Counted from the first letter of the stretch, positions 1-10,141 are shown. The stretch is DNA of 64,000 bases from Trichocoleus sp. FACHB-40 (GCF_014695915.1 NZ_JACJPF010000087.1:23590-87589), one strand, 5' to 3'. Made by a program: numbers and translations. The notes: generated by a model from the letters alone, not told the origin.

Positions 1-849
1 CGTCAGAATGTAGGGAGAAGCATTGAATAAGTAGTAGTAAGAATTTATCCCAACTGATTGCAAAGCCGGGCCAATCGCTTGCGCTCCTCCAAACAATAAA
101 GAAGCATACAAACATTGAACTGGGTTCCAACGGGCAAAGATTACCAGTGCTACGGCCATTAAACCTTGACCGCTAGAAATACGCTCGTTCCAACTACCAG
201 GGTAGTAAAGTGATAGGTAAGCGCCACCAATTCCTGCTAAACAACTCCCGGCAATAATGCAGATCATTCGCACTTTGTTGATAGAAATTCCCATCGCTTT
301 AGCCGCATCAGGGCTATCGCCAACTGCGCGGATGAATAAACCCCAACGAGTTGATTTAAAAAACCATTGCATCAAAGGCGCGATCGCTACCCCAATCAAA
401 AACAAAGGACTGATTTTTAAAGCTGATTGTATCGCTGAAATACTGCTCCAAGTTCCTAAATCCATACTCGGTAATTGTGGTGCTGAAGGTTGAATAAACG
501 ATTTACCGAAGAAAAAGGCAATACCACTACCAAAAATAATCATCGCAATGCCAACAGCAACATCATTTACCCTTGGCTGTAGAGAAAGCCAAGCATGAAT
601 AAAACCGAGTACCATTCCCGCTAATCCTGCTACTAAAACCCCTAACCAAGGCGAACCAGTCAGATAAGAAATAGCATAAGCACTCATCGCACCTGTAAGT
701 AGCGTTCCCTCAAGCCCCAAATTAATTTTCCCGCTTTTTTCCGTCAAACATTCGCCCAAAGATACAAACAGAAACGGAGCGCTACCCCGCAAAGTTCCCG
801 CTGCGATCGCTAACGGTACACCCCACCAGCCTAATGCTTCTGTAGTCAT
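1..849 (-). CDS. ABC transporter permease, BMP/nucleoside type, second subunit (3' end cut)
   Basis: Inner-membrane permease of a purine/nucleoside-type ABC importer. The reading frame starts at an ATG at 849 with an AGGAGG about 9 nt upstream and stays open for 283 codons to the window edge, so the C-terminus is missing. The protein is strongly hydrophobic with Gly/Ala-rich helices. A central cytoplasmic-loop motif (GLFIRAVGDSPDAAKAMGI) is typical of the second permease of BMP-family transporters (RbsC-like fold). The upstream neighbours on the same strand are the partner permease (57 nt gap) and the binding lipoprotein. The ATPase gene is not visible and is presumably outside the window. 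Family assignment is firm; the exact substrate is inferred. Confidence 0.85.
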   Translation of the reverse strand, partial: MTTEALGWWGVPLAIAAGTLRGSAPFLFVSLGECLTEKSGKINLGLEGTLLTGAMSAYAISYLTGSPWLGVLVAGLAGMVLGFIHAWLSLQPRVNDVAVGIAMIIFGSGIAFFFGKSFIQPSAPQLPSMDLGTWSSISAIQSALKISPLFLIGVAIAPLMQWFFKSTRWGLFIRAVGDSPDAAKAMGISINKVRMICIIAGSCLAGIGGAYLSLYYPGSWNERISSGQGLMAVALVIFARWNPVQCLYASLLFGGAQAIGPALQSVGINSYYYLFNASPYILT

Positions 850-906
850 TTCTAGATTCCTCCTACCTACTAAATCTTTGCGTTACGAGAGCGTTCAAAA
901 ATCTCT

Positions 907-2016
907 TTAACTAGGAATCGGTGCTTGCGGATTCGGAATTGGAGGTAAAGAATCTGTTCCTTTCCCAGGTTCCCTTTCTTTGAAAATTGGCAACCGTCCA
1001 TAAAGCGATTCGCTATACAGAACCACCAAAAAAACTAACCCTTGAAAAACTAAAACAGTTGCATCTGGTAAATTATGCGCTCGTTGCAAAATGCCGCCAC
1101 TGGCAAGAATACCGCCGAGTAAAATTGCCACTAAACTTGCAGCTAACGGGTTATGTCGAGCAATAAATGCTACCAAAATCCCACCGTAACCATAGTTGGC
1201 ATTTAGGGATTCGTTAGCTCTACCATGCACAGCAGCTACTTCCACCATCCCAGCTAACCCAGCACACGAACCAGCCAAAAAACAAATTGCCATAGTCAGC
1301 TTACCTACCGGAAGTCCAGCAATTCTAGCGGCGCGGATATTACCTCCGGCGGTGCGAGCGGCAAAACCGAAAGTGGTACGCTGAATCAGGAAATATGCGA
1401 TCGCACACGCAATCAACCCATAAATCAAACCGTAGTGAACTCGCGTTCCAGGGATACTCCCAATCATGTTGATGTCAGCAATCGGGTAGCTGGAAGGCTT
1501 ATTTAACGAACTAGGATCGCGCATCGGGCCGCCGACTAGATGATTGAGGAGAGCGATCGCTATATAATTCAACAGCAAACTACTAATCGTTTCATTCACA
1601 GCTCGGTAGTGGCGTAACGCTCCCACCGCCCCAATCCACAAACCACCGCAAATTATCCCAGCCAGCGCCATCGCAATTTGCACAATTGTTGGCGGTGCAG
1701 TAGACAAGGCTAAACCAGCAGCTACAGCCCCCAGTCCCCCAACTACCAACGCCCCCTCATTACCAATAATTACCAGTCCCAAACGAGCCGGAAGCGCCGT
1801 ACAAAGGGAACTTAGCATCAAAGGAGCCGCCCGTAGCAGAGAATTCTGAAAAGAACGCCAACTGCCAAAAGCTGCTTTGTAAATTGAAGCATAGACGGCG
1901 AAGGGATTAGCCCCCGCCAATGCACAAAAAATTCCAAACAGTAACAATGAGAAAAATAAGGCGGCGATCGGAATGCAAATTGCTTCTATCCCACGCCAAT
2001 TGCGACGGTTAATCAT
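907..2016 (-). CDS. ABC transporter permease, BMP/nucleoside type, first subunit
   Basis: A 369-residue membrane protein with about eight to ten hydrophobic segments, the companion permease of the downstream gene. The loop FGFAARTAGGNIRAARIAGL (residues about 215-235) matches the EAA-like cytoplasmic loop of nucleoside permeases, and the N-terminal LFGIFCALAGANPFAVY helix is typical of the family. The ATG at 2016 has AAGGAG a few bases upstream. The C-terminal tail is Pro-rich (PPIPNPQAPIPS) and looks like a short CCCAAT-type repeat translated in frame. It lies between the binding-protein gene and the second permease, so the three probably form one importer operon. Purine nucleosides are the likely substrate by analogy only. 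Confidence 0.87.
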   Translation of the reverse strand: MINRRNWRGIEAICIPIAALFFSLLLFGIFCALAGANPFAVYASIYKAAFGSWRSFQNSLLRAAPLMLSSLCTALPARLGLVIIGNEGALVVGGLGAVAAGLALSTAPPTIVQIAMALAGIICGGLWIGAVGALRHYRAVNETISSLLLNYIAIALLNHLVGGPMRDPSSLNKPSSYPIADINMIGSIPGTRVHYGLIYGLIACAIAYFLIQRTTFGFAARTAGGNIRAARIAGLPVGKLTMAICFLAGSCAGLAGMVEVAAVHGRANESLNANYGYGGILVAFIARHNPLAASLVAILLGGILASGGILQRAHNLPDATVLVFQGLVFLVVLYSESLYGRLPIFKEREPGKGTDSLPPIPNPQAPIPS

Positions 2017-2026
2017 AAACTCCTTC

Positions 2027-2047
2027 GCTAATTGCTAATTGCTAATT
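2027..2047. repeat. Heptamer tandem repeat, GCTAATT x3
   Basis: Three perfect head-to-tail copies of GCTAATT lie just upstream of the permease start, followed by a degenerate fourth. Such short tandem heptamers are known from filamentous cyanobacteria. It lies in the transcribed gap of the importer operon. Confidence 0.8.
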
Positions 2048-2183
2048 GCTGCTTACACCAATTCACTTTTTTACTGCTACGCTTTAGCTGTTTATTTCCC
2101 CCTTAAACAGAGGTTAGGGGGATTTCATCCGTACACTCACAAATAGGAAATGCTATTACAATTAACCATCTTGACCTAACCAG

Positions 2184-3368
2184 TTAACTGCTGACACTAC
2201 CGAGAACTCCTTCCGCCAACCAATTCATCTTTTCTAGTTCCCCGTCCTGCTGTTTTAAATCCTTACCTGCGGGAATGACAACTTTGCCTGTATTGTCTTT
2301 AATTCCGCCCTTGTAAACCACCATGCTGCCCTCCATAAACTTCTCTTTAGCCGCATCAGCATCCTTTTTTGCATCCGCAGAGACGACAGAACCGTAAGGC
2401 GACAATTTTAAAAAGCCTTCCTTCAAACCACCGCGCACTAAATGCGGAATTCCCCCATTCATCAAAGTTTTGCCAGCCTTGATCATTTGGGCATAATCTG
2501 AATAAAGTTTCGCCCAGTCCCACTCCGCACCTGTCAAATATCGTTTAGGTGCTAACGTGGCTTGATTCGCGTGGTAGCCAGTACAGAAAATACTGCGTTT
2601 TTCAGCCGTTTCCATGACGACTTTCGGGCTATCTACGTGACAGGTGAGTACATCAATACCCTGGTCTGCCATACTATTAGCAGCTTCCGCTTCTTTAACG
2701 GGAACCGCCCAATCTCCGGTGAAAAGTACCTGGGTCGTAATCTTCGGATTGACGCTGCGTGCGCCTAATGCAAAGCTATTAATATTGCGGAGTACCTGGG
2801 GAATTGGCTTAGCAGCAATAAAGCCTAATTTGCCAGATTTGGAAGTATGAGCAGCCACGATACCTGCTACATATTCAGCTTCATCAATGTAGCCATAATA
2901 GCTGCCAACGTTCTTGGGATGTTTCCCTTCTTCATAACGTCCGCCGCAGTGGAAAAATTGAACTTCTGGATACTCTTTGGCAAGTTTCAAGATATGCGGA
3001 TCGTAGTAGCCAAAAGATGTTGGAAACAGCACCGTTGCGCCATCCTGTTCAATCATGTTCCGCATCGTTTCTTCTACTGATGTAGTTTCCGGAACGCTGG
3101 CTTCTTCAACGGTTTTTACCCAATTTAATTTAGCAACACCTGTTCTCCCTTCAGCATGAGCTTGGTTGTAGCCATAGTCATCTTTTGGCCCCACATAAAT
3201 AAATCCCATGACTATTGGCTTGGCTTCTCCACTTGAGGTGGCTTGAGTTTCCGGTGCAGAAGAACTGCATCCAGTCCCAAATTTCGCTGTGATACCAAAT
3301 GCTGTGGTGGCTAATATTCCGCGAATGACTTGACGGCGGGGTAGGTGGAAAGACTTTTTAGCGTTCAC
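2184..3368 (-). CDS. BMP family ABC transporter substrate-binding lipoprotein
   Basis: Periplasmic/lipid-anchored binding protein of 394 residues for the importer encoded downstream. The N-terminus has a twin-arginine-like stretch (PRRQVIRGIL), a hydrophobic segment and a lipobox-like FGTGC, so a Tat-exported lipoprotein is likely. The body has BMP-family signatures: GFIYVGPKDDYGYNQAHAEG near residue 55, VLFPTSFGYYDPHI, FHCGGRYEEGKHPKNVGSYY and GKLGFIAAKPIPQVLRNIN. The start is a GTG at 3368 chosen for the GGAGAG about 6 nt upstream. A 167-nt gap separates it from the permease. PnrA/BmpA-like proteins bind purine nucleosides; substrate here is inferred. Confidence 0.9.
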   Translation of the reverse strand: MNAKKSFHLPRRQVIRGILATTAFGITAKFGTGCSSSAPETQATSSGEAKPIVMGFIYVGPKDDYGYNQAHAEGRTGVAKLNWVKTVEEASVPETTSVEETMRNMIEQDGATVLFPTSFGYYDPHILKLAKEYPEVQFFHCGGRYEEGKHPKNVGSYYGYIDEAEYVAGIVAAHTSKSGKLGFIAAKPIPQVLRNINSFALGARSVNPKITTQVLFTGDWAVPVKEAEAANSMADQGIDVLTCHVDSPKVVMETAEKRSIFCTGYHANQATLAPKRYLTGAEWDWAKLYSDYAQMIKAGKTLMNGGIPHLVRGGLKEGFLKLSPYGSVVSADAKKDADAAKEKFMEGSMVVYKGGIKDNTGKVVIPAGKDLKQQDGELEKMNWLAEGVLGSVSS

Positions 3369-3767
3369 TGTTCTCTCCTGCGCGAATGTCTGTTGTCAGT
3401 TGTCCGTTGTTGCTTGCGTCGCTTACCAATGGCTGCTGACTAATAGGTTATTTTTGTTTAGTCTTGCTTTAAAAAAGAGTTTAGCAGTGTTCGTCAATTT
3501 TAAAGGTTCGGAAAAAGTTCGTTAAAGGTTCCATCTATCTGCGAAAAATGTAATCAAAGTAACAAAGGGCAGGTTAAGAAAACTCTAATATCTGCATCTA
3601 AGCAAAAAAACAAAGCATTTCCAGGGATAGTGCTAAATAATCAAGCAGGCTGCGGACAGATAAGGAAAATATTGAGGTGCCTCAATTTAAGACAGGTGCA
3701 AGATATAAATTCACCTTTGTGAAATAAAAACTGAATCAAAAATTACTTTTTTGCTTTTTTAAATTTT
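3369..3767. other. Divergent intergenic region
   Basis: About 400 bp between the minus-strand importer operon and the plus-strand WD40 gene, so it must hold both promoters. A TTGTCAG/TTGTCCG/TTGTTGC heptamer triplet lies at about 3394-3414. The rest is AT-rich; no gene or clear operator was recognised. Confidence 0.6.
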
Positions 3768-6700
3768 ATGAATACTGAAGAAGCACTGCTATTTGTTGAA
3801 AAAGCCTTAAGCGAAGAACGTTTAAGCAAGCTGCAAGTAACGGTATTTCGGTATGCCTGGGAAGAACAATCATATCAGGACATTTCGAGGAAACTTGGCT
3901 ATGAGGTTGGTTATCTCAAGCAGACGGGTTCCCAGTTATGGCAATTGCTTTCTAAGGCGTTTGGGGAAAAGGTGACTAAAAGTAATGTGCAGTTAGTTCT
4001 GAAGCGGAAGGCGAGAGTGGGAGAGAAAGAGAAAACCAATTCCCAATTGCCAATCCCCAAAACTGACTGGGGTGATGCGACGGATGTATCAGTTTTGAGC
4101 GATCGCACTCAGGAACTGGCGACGCTGGAACGCTGGATTTTAAGCGAAAGCGTCCGCTTTATTGGTTTGTTTGGTATGGGTGGAATTGGCAAAACCTCTT
4201 TATCGGTGAAGTTAGCCAAACAAATTCAGCACCAGTTTGAGTATGTTATCTGGCGCAGTCTCCGTAATGCGCCACCAATTTTAGATTTGTTAGCAGATTT
4301 GATCCAGTTTCTTTCAAATCATCAGGAAACTGATTTGCCAGAAACTCTGGATGGTCGCATCTTGCGTCTTTTAGATTACTTACGCTTAAGTCGTTGTCTT
4401 CTCGTCTTGGATAACGGTGAGACGATTATGCAACCAGGCGATCGCAATAGTGGCTACCAAACTGGGTATGAAGGTTACGGTCAGCTGTTGCGATGCGTTG
4501 GGGAAACCAACCATCAAAGCGTTCTGGTGTTGACGAGTCGGGAAGAACCTAGAGGAATCGCTGCAAAAGTTGGGGAAATAAGCCAGATGCGATCGCTACG
4601 ATTAACTGGTTTATCGACTTCTGCTGCACAAAATATATTTAATGTCAAGGGTAATTTTTCAGGTTCAGAGTCCCAATGGAAAATCTTAATCGAACACTAT
4701 GCAGGCAACCCTTTAGCTTTAAAAATGGTAGCACCCGTCATCAAAGATTTCTTTGATGGCAGTATTGGCGATTTTCTCGAAGTTCTGGGCCAGGGAAGCT
4801 CAGTTTTTGGTGATATTCGGGATTTGTTAGCACGTCAGATCGAACGCCTGTCAGAATTAGAGCAACAGGTGATGTATTGGCTGGCAATTGACCGGGAACC
4901 AGTTACTTTATCAGAATTACGGGCGAATTTCGTCCCCCAAGTATCGCTGGGTAACTTGCTGGAGGCGCTAACATCTCTGGAAAGGCGATCGCTTATTGAA
5001 AAATACCGCACCCAGTTTACCCTGCAACCAGTGGTAATGGAGTACATGAGCGATCGCTTAATCGAACAAATTTGCCAAGAAATCGGGGGTGGGGACTGGG
5101 GACTGGGGACTGGAGACAAGGAGGACTGGGGACTGGGGAAGGGAGACAAGGGAGAGTTCCCAATTCCTAATTCCCAATTCCCAATTCCCAATCCCCAATC
5201 CCCAATCCCCAATCCTCAATCCCCAATTCCCAATTCCCAATTACCCCTTAGCCTTTTCAAAAGCCATGCTTTAATCAAAGCTACGGCAAAAGACTATATT
5301 CGGGAAACTCAAATTCGCCTAATTCTCAAGCCAGTTGTAGCTAAGCTGCTAAATGTCAACAACACTGGAAACTTGGAAGACAAATTTAGACAACTTTTAT
5401 CTAACTTACGCGGCAAATCTCCCAAAGAAACAGGTTATGTCAGCGGGAATATCCTAAACCTACTTTGCCAAATTTCCTCAGACTTGAAAGATTGGGATTT
5501 TTCTCATCTGACAGTTTGGCAGGCATATCTATGTCACGTCAATCTGCATCAAGTTAACTTTGCTGGTGCGGATGTGTCTAAATCAGTTTTCACAGAAACC
5601 TTCAGCCAAATCTTATCTGTAGCTTTCAGTCCAGATGGCAAGTTATTAGCGACTGGCGATGTCAATCATGAAATTCACGTTTGGCAAGTAGAGAACAGCA
5701 AACAATTGCTAACCTGTAAAGTAGATTCTGGCTGGATTTGGTGCGTTGCATTTAGTCCCAACGGTCGTCTTTTGGCAAGCAGCGCCAATCGAATTGTCCA
5801 GCTGTGGGATGTGAAAACCGGGGAATGTCTATATACACTAGAAGGATATACCGACCGGGTGTTTTCTTTGGCATTCAGCCCCGATGGTCGTCTTCTCGCC
5901 AGTGGCAGCGAAGACCACTTAGTGCGAGTATGGGATGTGAAAAAGGGTGAACTCGTCAGCACTTTGTCAGGACACGCCGATGAAGTTCGTTCTGTTGCCT
6001 TTTCTCCACAAGCATACTCAAATACTCCCGCTTCAACTCAAAACTCAAGAGGAGATACATCGCGTCTCTACAATTCAAAACTCTTACTTGCCAGTGGAAG
6101 TTACGATTGTACCGTGCGATTGTGGGATGTGAGTACAGGTGAGTGTGTGAGAATTTTGCAGGGACACACTCAAAGAGTTTGGTCAGTTGCTTTCAGTCCC
6201 GATGGTTGTGTGTTAGCGAGTGGAAGTAGCGATCGCGCTATCAAACTTTGGAATGTCAGCAACGGAAACCTTCTAAAATCCTTAGTAGGACACTCCAAAC
6301 AAATCCGAACCGTAGCTTTTAGTGCTGATGGACAATTTCTCGCTAGTGGTAGCGATGACCAATCTGTACGACTATGGAATCAGCGTACAGGTGAAGTCTT
6401 GCGAGTTCTCAAAGGCCACACTAGCTGGATTTCATCTGTCGCCTTCAGTCCCGATGGCGGTCTTTTGGCGAGTGGCAGCGAAGATCGGTCTGTGCGATTG
6501 TGGGATAGTCGCACCAATCTCTGTCTCAAGACTTTGCAGGGACATAGCAATGGAATTTGGTCTGTAGCTTTCAATCCTAACTCTCCTTACCAAGGGGAGT
6601 TAGGGGGGATTATTGCCAGCGGTAGCCAGGATCGGGGGATTCGGTTTTGGGACGTTAAAACTGGTAAATGTAGAGACGTTACAAGTAACATCTCTACACA

Positions 6701-7631
6701 AAGACACACCAGCTGGATCTGGTCTTTAGCTTTCAACCCTCAAGGTTCAATTCTCGCCAGTGGTAGTGAAGACCGGACAATTAAACTCTGGGACACCCGG
6801 ACAGGAGAACATCTGCGAACTCTCAAAGAACATACAGATGCAGTATTTTCCGTCATCTTTAGTCCCGATGGGCAAACCCTTTTGAGTGGTAGTCTCGACG
6901 GAACCATCAAAATCTGGGATATCCCCCAAGGTTTCTGTCGCCAAACATTGCAGGGACACAATGGCGGCGTTTGGTCAATTTCCCTAAGTTTAGATGGGCA
7001 AATCCTCGTTAGTGGCAGTCAAGATCAAACCCTCAGACTTTGGGATGTCCGCACAAGTCGCTGCATCAGCACTTTGTCGGGACATAATAGTTGGATTCGT
7101 TCTTGTGCCATCAGTCCGGATGGGCAAACCATCGTCAGCGGTAGTGCTGATGGAATTGTCAAACTTTGGCACGTCAATACAGCGAAATGTCGCCAAATTT
7201 CAGCACACACTGGCCCAGTTTTGTCAGTTGCTTTCGATCCTAATGGGAAAACCTTCGCCAGTACTGGTGCTGATGCAGTAGTGAAACTCTGGGATGTTTC
7301 GACTTTGCAGTGCTGCCATCTCCAAGGACATACTAAATGGGTTCGGTTTCTCGCCTATAATCCTGATGGGCAAATCCTCGCCAGCTGTAGCCAAGATGAA
7401 ACAATTAAACTTTGGGATGTTAGCGATCGCTGGTCAAAAACAATTAACAACGGACAACGGACAACTAACAGTAAGTGCATTCAAACCCTACAAGTTCCTA
7501 GACCCTACGAGGCATTGAACATAACTGGCGTTACTGGTTTAACAGAAGCGCAGAGATCTACACTTAAAATGTTAGGGGCTATTGATGAAAGCCTTTTTGT
7601 TGATATTCCACAGCTTGCCATACTTAGCTAA
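3768..7631 (+). CDS. NB-ARC ATPase with vMAP-type N-terminal HTH and 14 WD40 repeats
   Basis: A 1287-residue STAND-class signalling protein. Residues 1-80 form the small helical domain common at the start of cyanobacterial NB-ARC/WD40 and vWA-MoxR-associated proteins. An NB-ARC domain follows with a P-loop ([10 protein letters not shown], near residue 135) and a Walker-B-like [10 protein letters not shown] helical arm leads to 14 WD40 repeats from about residue 610, enough for two seven-bladed propellers. Such proteins are thought to oligomerise when the propeller senses a ligand; target unknown. Several in-frame repeat-derived insertions (before the NB-ARC domain, at residues about 438-493, and between or within blades) keep the frame open. 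The gene is monocistronic, with an ATG start. Confidence 0.92.
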   Translation: MNTEEALLFVEKALSEERLSKLQVTVFRYAWEEQSYQDISRKLGYEVGYLKQTGSQLWQLLSKAFGEKVTKSNVQLVLKRKARVGEKEKTNSQLPIPKTDWGDATDVSVLSDRTQELATLERWILSESVRFIGLFGMGGIGKTSLSVKLAKQIQHQFEYVIWRSLRNAPPILDLLADLIQFLSNHQETDLPETLDGRILRLLDYLRLSRCLLVLDNGETIMQPGDRNSGYQTGYEGYGQLLRCVGETNHQSVLVLTSREEPRGIAAKVGEISQMRSLRLTGLSTSAAQNIFNVKGNFSGSESQWKILIEHYAGNPLALKMVAPVIKDFFDGSIGDFLEVLGQGSSVFGDIRDLLARQIERLSELEQQVMYWLAIDREPVTLSELRANFVPQVSLGNLLEALTSLERRSLIEKYRTQFTLQPVVMEYMSDRLIEQICQEIGGGDWGLGTGDKEDWGLGKGDKGEFPIPNSQFPIPNPQSPIPNPQSPIPNSQLPLSLFKSHALIKATAKDYIRETQIRLILKPVVAKLLNVNNTGNLEDKFRQLLSNLRGKSPKETGYVSGNILNLLCQISSDLKDWDFSHLTVWQAYLCHVNLHQVNFAGADVSKSVFTETFSQILSVAFSPDGKLLATGDVNHEIHVWQVENSKQLLTCKVDSGWIWCVAFSPNGRLLASSANRIVQLWDVKTGECLYTLEGYTDRVFSLAFSPDGRLLASGSEDHLVRVWDVKKGELVSTLSGHADEVRSVAFSPQAYSNTPASTQNSRGDTSRLYNSKLLLASGSYDCTVRLWDVSTGECVRILQGHTQRVWSVAFSPDGCVLASGSSDRAIKLWNVSNGNLLKSLVGHSKQIRTVAFSADGQFLASGSDDQSVRLWNQRTGEVLRVLKGHTSWISSVAFSPDGGLLASGSEDRSVRLWDSRTNLCLKTLQGHSNGIWSVAFNPNSPYQGELGGIIASGSQDRGIRFWDVKTGKCRDVTSNISTQRHTSWIWSLAFNPQGSILASGSEDRTIKLWDTRTGEHLRTLKEHTDAVFSVIFSPDGQTLLSGSLDGTIKIWDIPQGFCRQTLQGHNGGVWSISLSLDGQILVSGSQDQTLRLWDVRTSRCISTLSGHNSWIRSCAISPDGQTIVSGSADGIVKLWHVNTAKCRQISAHTGPVLSVAFDPNGKTFASTGADAVVKLWDVSTLQCCHLQGHTKWVRFLAYNPDGQILASCSQDETIKLWDVSDRWSKTINNGQRTTNSKCIQTLQVPRPYEALNITGVTGLTEAQRSTLKMLGAIDESLFVDIPQLAILS
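4034..4063. repeat. Short CCCAATT-type repeat inside the WD40 gene
   Basis: A degenerate CCAATTCCCAATTGCC tract reads in frame as NSQLPIPK between the N-terminal helical domain and the NB-ARC domain. It is related to the larger tract at 5083-5247. Confidence 0.5.
5083..5247. repeat. Heptameric short tandem repeat tract inside the WD40 gene
   Basis: Two heptamer runs lie back to back: GGGGACT-type units (about 5089-5145), then about a dozen CCCAATT/CCCCAAT units (about 5158-5247). The whole tract is translated without a stop as a Gly/Asp/Trp-rich then Pro/Asn/Ser-rich linker of about 55 residues between the NB-ARC helical region and the pre-propeller segment. It matches the STRR-type repeats known from heterocystous and other filamentous cyanobacteria. 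Confidence 0.9.
7437..7475. repeat. ACAACGG heptamer repeat inside the WD40 gene
   Basis: ACAACGG occurs twice in tandem, followed by a degenerate ACAACTA, and is translated in frame as NNGQRTTNS just after the last WD40 blade. The complementary motif (TTGTCCGTTGT) also occurs at about 3401-3411. Confidence 0.7.
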
Positions 7632-7701
7632 CTTTAAAAGCAGTGTAGATAGTTGCCCTCTGTGTCGTTACTTATTAATAAATTAGACAGCAACATACTG
7701 C

Positions 7702-7880
7702 TTAGGGTTGCTCCTGCGCTGATTGTCTCACCGTTTCAACATCTAGCTCTAAAATCTCTGGTACTTGCTCCATACTTAATCCTTTTTGTAGTAGCCGGAG
7801 CATCATTTCTAACTTAGCTTGTAGCTGACCTTGCTCAAAACCCTCCTGGCGACCCTCTTCTAAGGTTCTTGATAAACTCT
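7702..7880 (-). pseudogene. C-terminal remnant of an Rpn/PD-(D/E)XK transposase-like protein
   Basis: Read on the minus strand, the frame ending at the stop at 7702-7704 gives an EEGRQEGFEQGQ helix, then EMMLRLLQKGLSMEQV and a short tail. This Gln/Glu-rich end is characteristic of cyanobacterial Rpn-family (COG5464-like) transposase/nuclease genes. No start or nuclease core is present; the rest is replaced by the end of the M23 gene. It is a decayed fragment. Confidence 0.55.
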
Positions 7881-7882
7881 GG

Positions 7883-9604
7883 TTATTTATTAGATGGTTT
7901 AGGCGACTTTCCAGTTAATACCCACGATAATTGTCCTTTGTTGGGAGAGATTTTCTTACCCGTCTTCAAGTCGCGCACCTGGAAATGTAGATGCGGGCCA
8001 GTGCTGCGCCCTGAGTTACCAGTACCGCCGATAATTGACCCAGCATCGATTTTAATCTTGGGGCCGTTGGTAATAGATTTGCACCAAGATAGATGGAGAG
8101 CATCAAACTTCAAAGACGGAAAAGATGGAGAGGTCATCGTTGCCACCAGCCCCCCACCATTAGCATCTATCCAACACCACAAACCTGTTTTTGTTCCAGG
8201 TCTACCAATGGCATAGATCGGTGTATTCATGGGAGTTCCCAAGTCCACTCCGCCATGAAAATGTACTTTTCCAGTGACCGGGTGAACCCGTCTGCCATAA
8301 GAAGATGTTACTCCATAACCTGCAAAATAATCGCCTCTTTTGGGTGTCTTTTTAAGGTTTGGTGTCCACTGCTCAATGTTGGAAAAAGTTGTATAATCTG
8401 TAACTTTTTGGGCGTTCGATTGTTGGGTGGGCGAGATGGGAACTTGTTCTACGAAAGGGTCAAATAGAAGTACAGGCGAGTTATTTGCTCCATTTTGCTC
8501 TGTGACGTTTAAATCTATCTGGTTTTCATCGATAGCGATCGCATCTTCACTAGATACCATCGTCGATGCAATGGGAACCGCTTCCACAGCAGGTTCAAAG
8601 CTTAACGCTACAGAATTTGGATCGCTAGGCTGTTGTAAAGAAGGCGGGTTTACTGAAGATATCTTTTGGCGGCTGATATTATCGGAAGAATTCGCCGCTA
8701 CACCACTTTCCTGTCTTTCTTCACTTTTGCCTTTTACCGCCTCCCTTTTTAAAGGAGGTTGGGGCGATCGTAGTGTAGCCTTCTGAATATTCTGTTTTAA
8801 AGCTTTGCTAACTATTTTGACTCGCCGTTCTTGATCCAGAGCAATGCAATTCCATCGCCAAGATTCTGAGTAGGGAGGATAGCCGATAAGTCGGCTTCGA
8901 TAGTAAGGTTCTCTAGTGCAAATACCAAATAGTCCACTAGCATCAAGAAGTCCATTTCGCCTGCGGAATGCTTCAACTCGTGCATATGTATAGGCACGCC
9001 TTCCCTTGAGTCCTTTCTTCAAAGCTTTCTGGTATGCTGAAGCAAACTTGGGGCCAGCAGAGTTAGATTGGTTCCACAAATCAGTTCCATTTACCAAAGC
9101 TTCAGTGTGGGCTGATGCGTCAATTGAGAGTGCTTTGAGTCTTCTTTCTGTGGATGCTCCTTGACGTTGCAGCGCCTTAAGACAACGCCGATTTGCCTCT
9201 TGCAAAGTTAGATTTTTGGCGCGATTCCAGCTGCAAAATCCCCTATTGACAACATGGTTGCCCGGATCTGTATGACCAAAATACAAGGATGTGGTTTCGC
9301 CAGTCAGAGTGAAGTTGCCCTCTGCGGCTCCTATAGCGATGCTACCAGGAGATTTTTTAGTAGCAAATAGCTTTGATGCAGTTTTGGAAGCGATCGCATT
9401 TAATTTCTCTGCATCATCACTCGTCGTATCAGTCTTAGCTGTAGGTTCAGTAGCCTCAACCCCAAAATCTAGGGTGACAGGCGTTGGGTTAAAAGCAACA
9501 CTTTCTGACATCTCCTCAGATAGCACCTTTAAACCTACAGCAGCTTGACTTCCCAGCAGCAACATTAAGAAACTGCCGATCAATTTAGCAAAATGAAATT
9601 TCAT
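7883..9604 (-). CDS. M23-family metallopeptidase (exported)
   Basis: A 573-residue exported protein with an N-terminal signal segment (IGSFLMLLLGSQAAVG) and a C-terminal LytM/M23 domain at about residues 425-560. The zinc ligands expected for M23 enzymes are present: HGGVDLG (near residue 451) and GPHLHFQV (HxH near residue 540). The middle (residues about 95-270) has a Cys-containing globular region (NRGFCSWNRAKNLTLQEANRRCL) I do not recognise, followed by a low-complexity linker. The linker includes the dispersed cccttttTAAAGGagg repeat read in frame as RSPQPPLKREAVKG. It probably acts on peptidoglycan cross-links. It is followed on the same strand by a transposase remnant and preceded by two small envelope genes. 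Confidence 0.88.
   Translation of the reverse strand: MKFHFAKLIGSFLMLLLGSQAAVGLKVLSEEMSESVAFNPTPVTLDFGVEATEPTAKTDTTSDDAEKLNAIASKTASKLFATKKSPGSIAIGAAEGNFTLTGETTSLYFGHTDPGNHVVNRGFCSWNRAKNLTLQEANRRCLKALQRQGASTERRLKALSIDASAHTEALVNGTDLWNQSNSAGPKFASAYQKALKKGLKGRRAYTYARVEAFRRRNGLLDASGLFGICTREPYYRSRLIGYPPYSESWRWNCIALDQERRVKIVSKALKQNIQKATLRSPQPPLKREAVKGKSEERQESGVAANSSDNISRQKISSVNPPSLQQPSDPNSVALSFEPAVEAVPIASTMVSSEDAIAIDENQIDLNVTEQNGANNSPVLLFDPFVEQVPISPTQQSNAQKVTDYTTFSNIEQWTPNLKKTPKRGDYFAGYGVTSSYGRRVHPVTGKVHFHGGVDLGTPMNTPIYAIGRPGTKTGLWCWIDANGGGLVATMTSPSFPSLKFDALHLSWCKSITNGPKIKIDAGSIIGGTGNSGRSTGPHLHFQVRDLKTGKKISPNKGQLSWVLTGKSPKPSNK
8738..8772. repeat. Dispersed GGGG(A)GGTT-type repeat inside the M23 gene
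   Basis: A stretch resembling the CCCTTTTTAAAGGAGGTTGGGG repeat that is intergenic at 10182-10250. Here it is read in frame within the linker of the M23 protein. Confidence 0.6.
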
Positions 9605-9703
9605 AGCCCTGTGTAATTAATTAGCGAAATTAGTCAATATGCAACTTGAACAAAGCCCCCAATTTATGGGGAGTTCGGGGAATCAAACGTTACTGACATT
9701 GAC

Positions 9704-10141
9704 TTACCGCAACAACATTTGCTCGATAATCTTCTTAGAAGGCTCAACCAAAGCCCAGCGACCATCCGGTTGCCGTGTTAGCACCGCAATCTGTAACTCT
9801 TTACCACTACCGATAGTGTCACCTGCACTGAGGAAACCAAAATTAAGCGATCGCAACCCACACAAGCGAAACAAATAAACTGGAATTTCCTCACTGGAAA
9901 AAATCACGCAACTTGAGTTATGGGGTTGCACCCGACCATCAAACGGCGCATACACCGCATCCCCCTTCAAAGCGATGGATAAATCACCCAAACCGCTAAC
10001 CACCGCATGGCCCCCCACAACTTGACCCGGTTGCAGTTCCCAGTTTTGGTAAAGCTTGATCTCCCTAGGCGCTTCCGTAGGAGTTTTTTTCGTGCAACCG
10101 ACAATCAAAAGTAATATTGATGCGTAGCGAAGCGACTGCAT
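9704..10141 (-). CDS. Small lipoprotein with a degenerate M23-like barrel
   Basis: A 145-residue protein if started at the ATG at 10141, which gives a clean signal peptide and lipobox (ILLLIVGC). An in-frame ATG at 10312 would add 57 residues, but most of that stretch is dispersed-repeat sequence, so the shorter start is preferred. The body (DAVYAPFDGRV, PVYLFRLCGL, AGDTIGSG, QPDGRWALVEP) resembles the beta-barrel of LytM domains but lacks the zinc ligands. This suggests a non-enzymatic partner of the neighbouring M23 peptidase. The upstream gene ends at 10293, overlapping the longer start, so the pair may once have been translationally coupled. Function unknown. Confidence 0.6.
   Translation of the reverse strand: MQSLRYASILLLIVGCTKKTPTEAPREIKLYQNWELQPGQVVGGHAVVSGLGDLSIALKGDAVYAPFDGRVQPHNSSCVIFSSEEIPVYLFRLCGLRSLNFGFLSAGDTIGSGKELQIAVLTRQPDGRWALVEPSKKIIEQMLLR

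Noticed and set aside
4835..5274. Several Pro/Gly-rich reading frames on both strands over the heptamer tract (for example minus strand 4835-5212).
   Set aside because: They arise from the 7-bp repeats being open in several frames; the real gene is the plus-strand WD40 protein.
5675..7281. Many Cys/Ser-rich frames opposite or out of frame with the WD40 repeats.
   Set aside because: Shadow frames caused by the periodic WD40 coding sequence; no ribosome sites or domain motifs.
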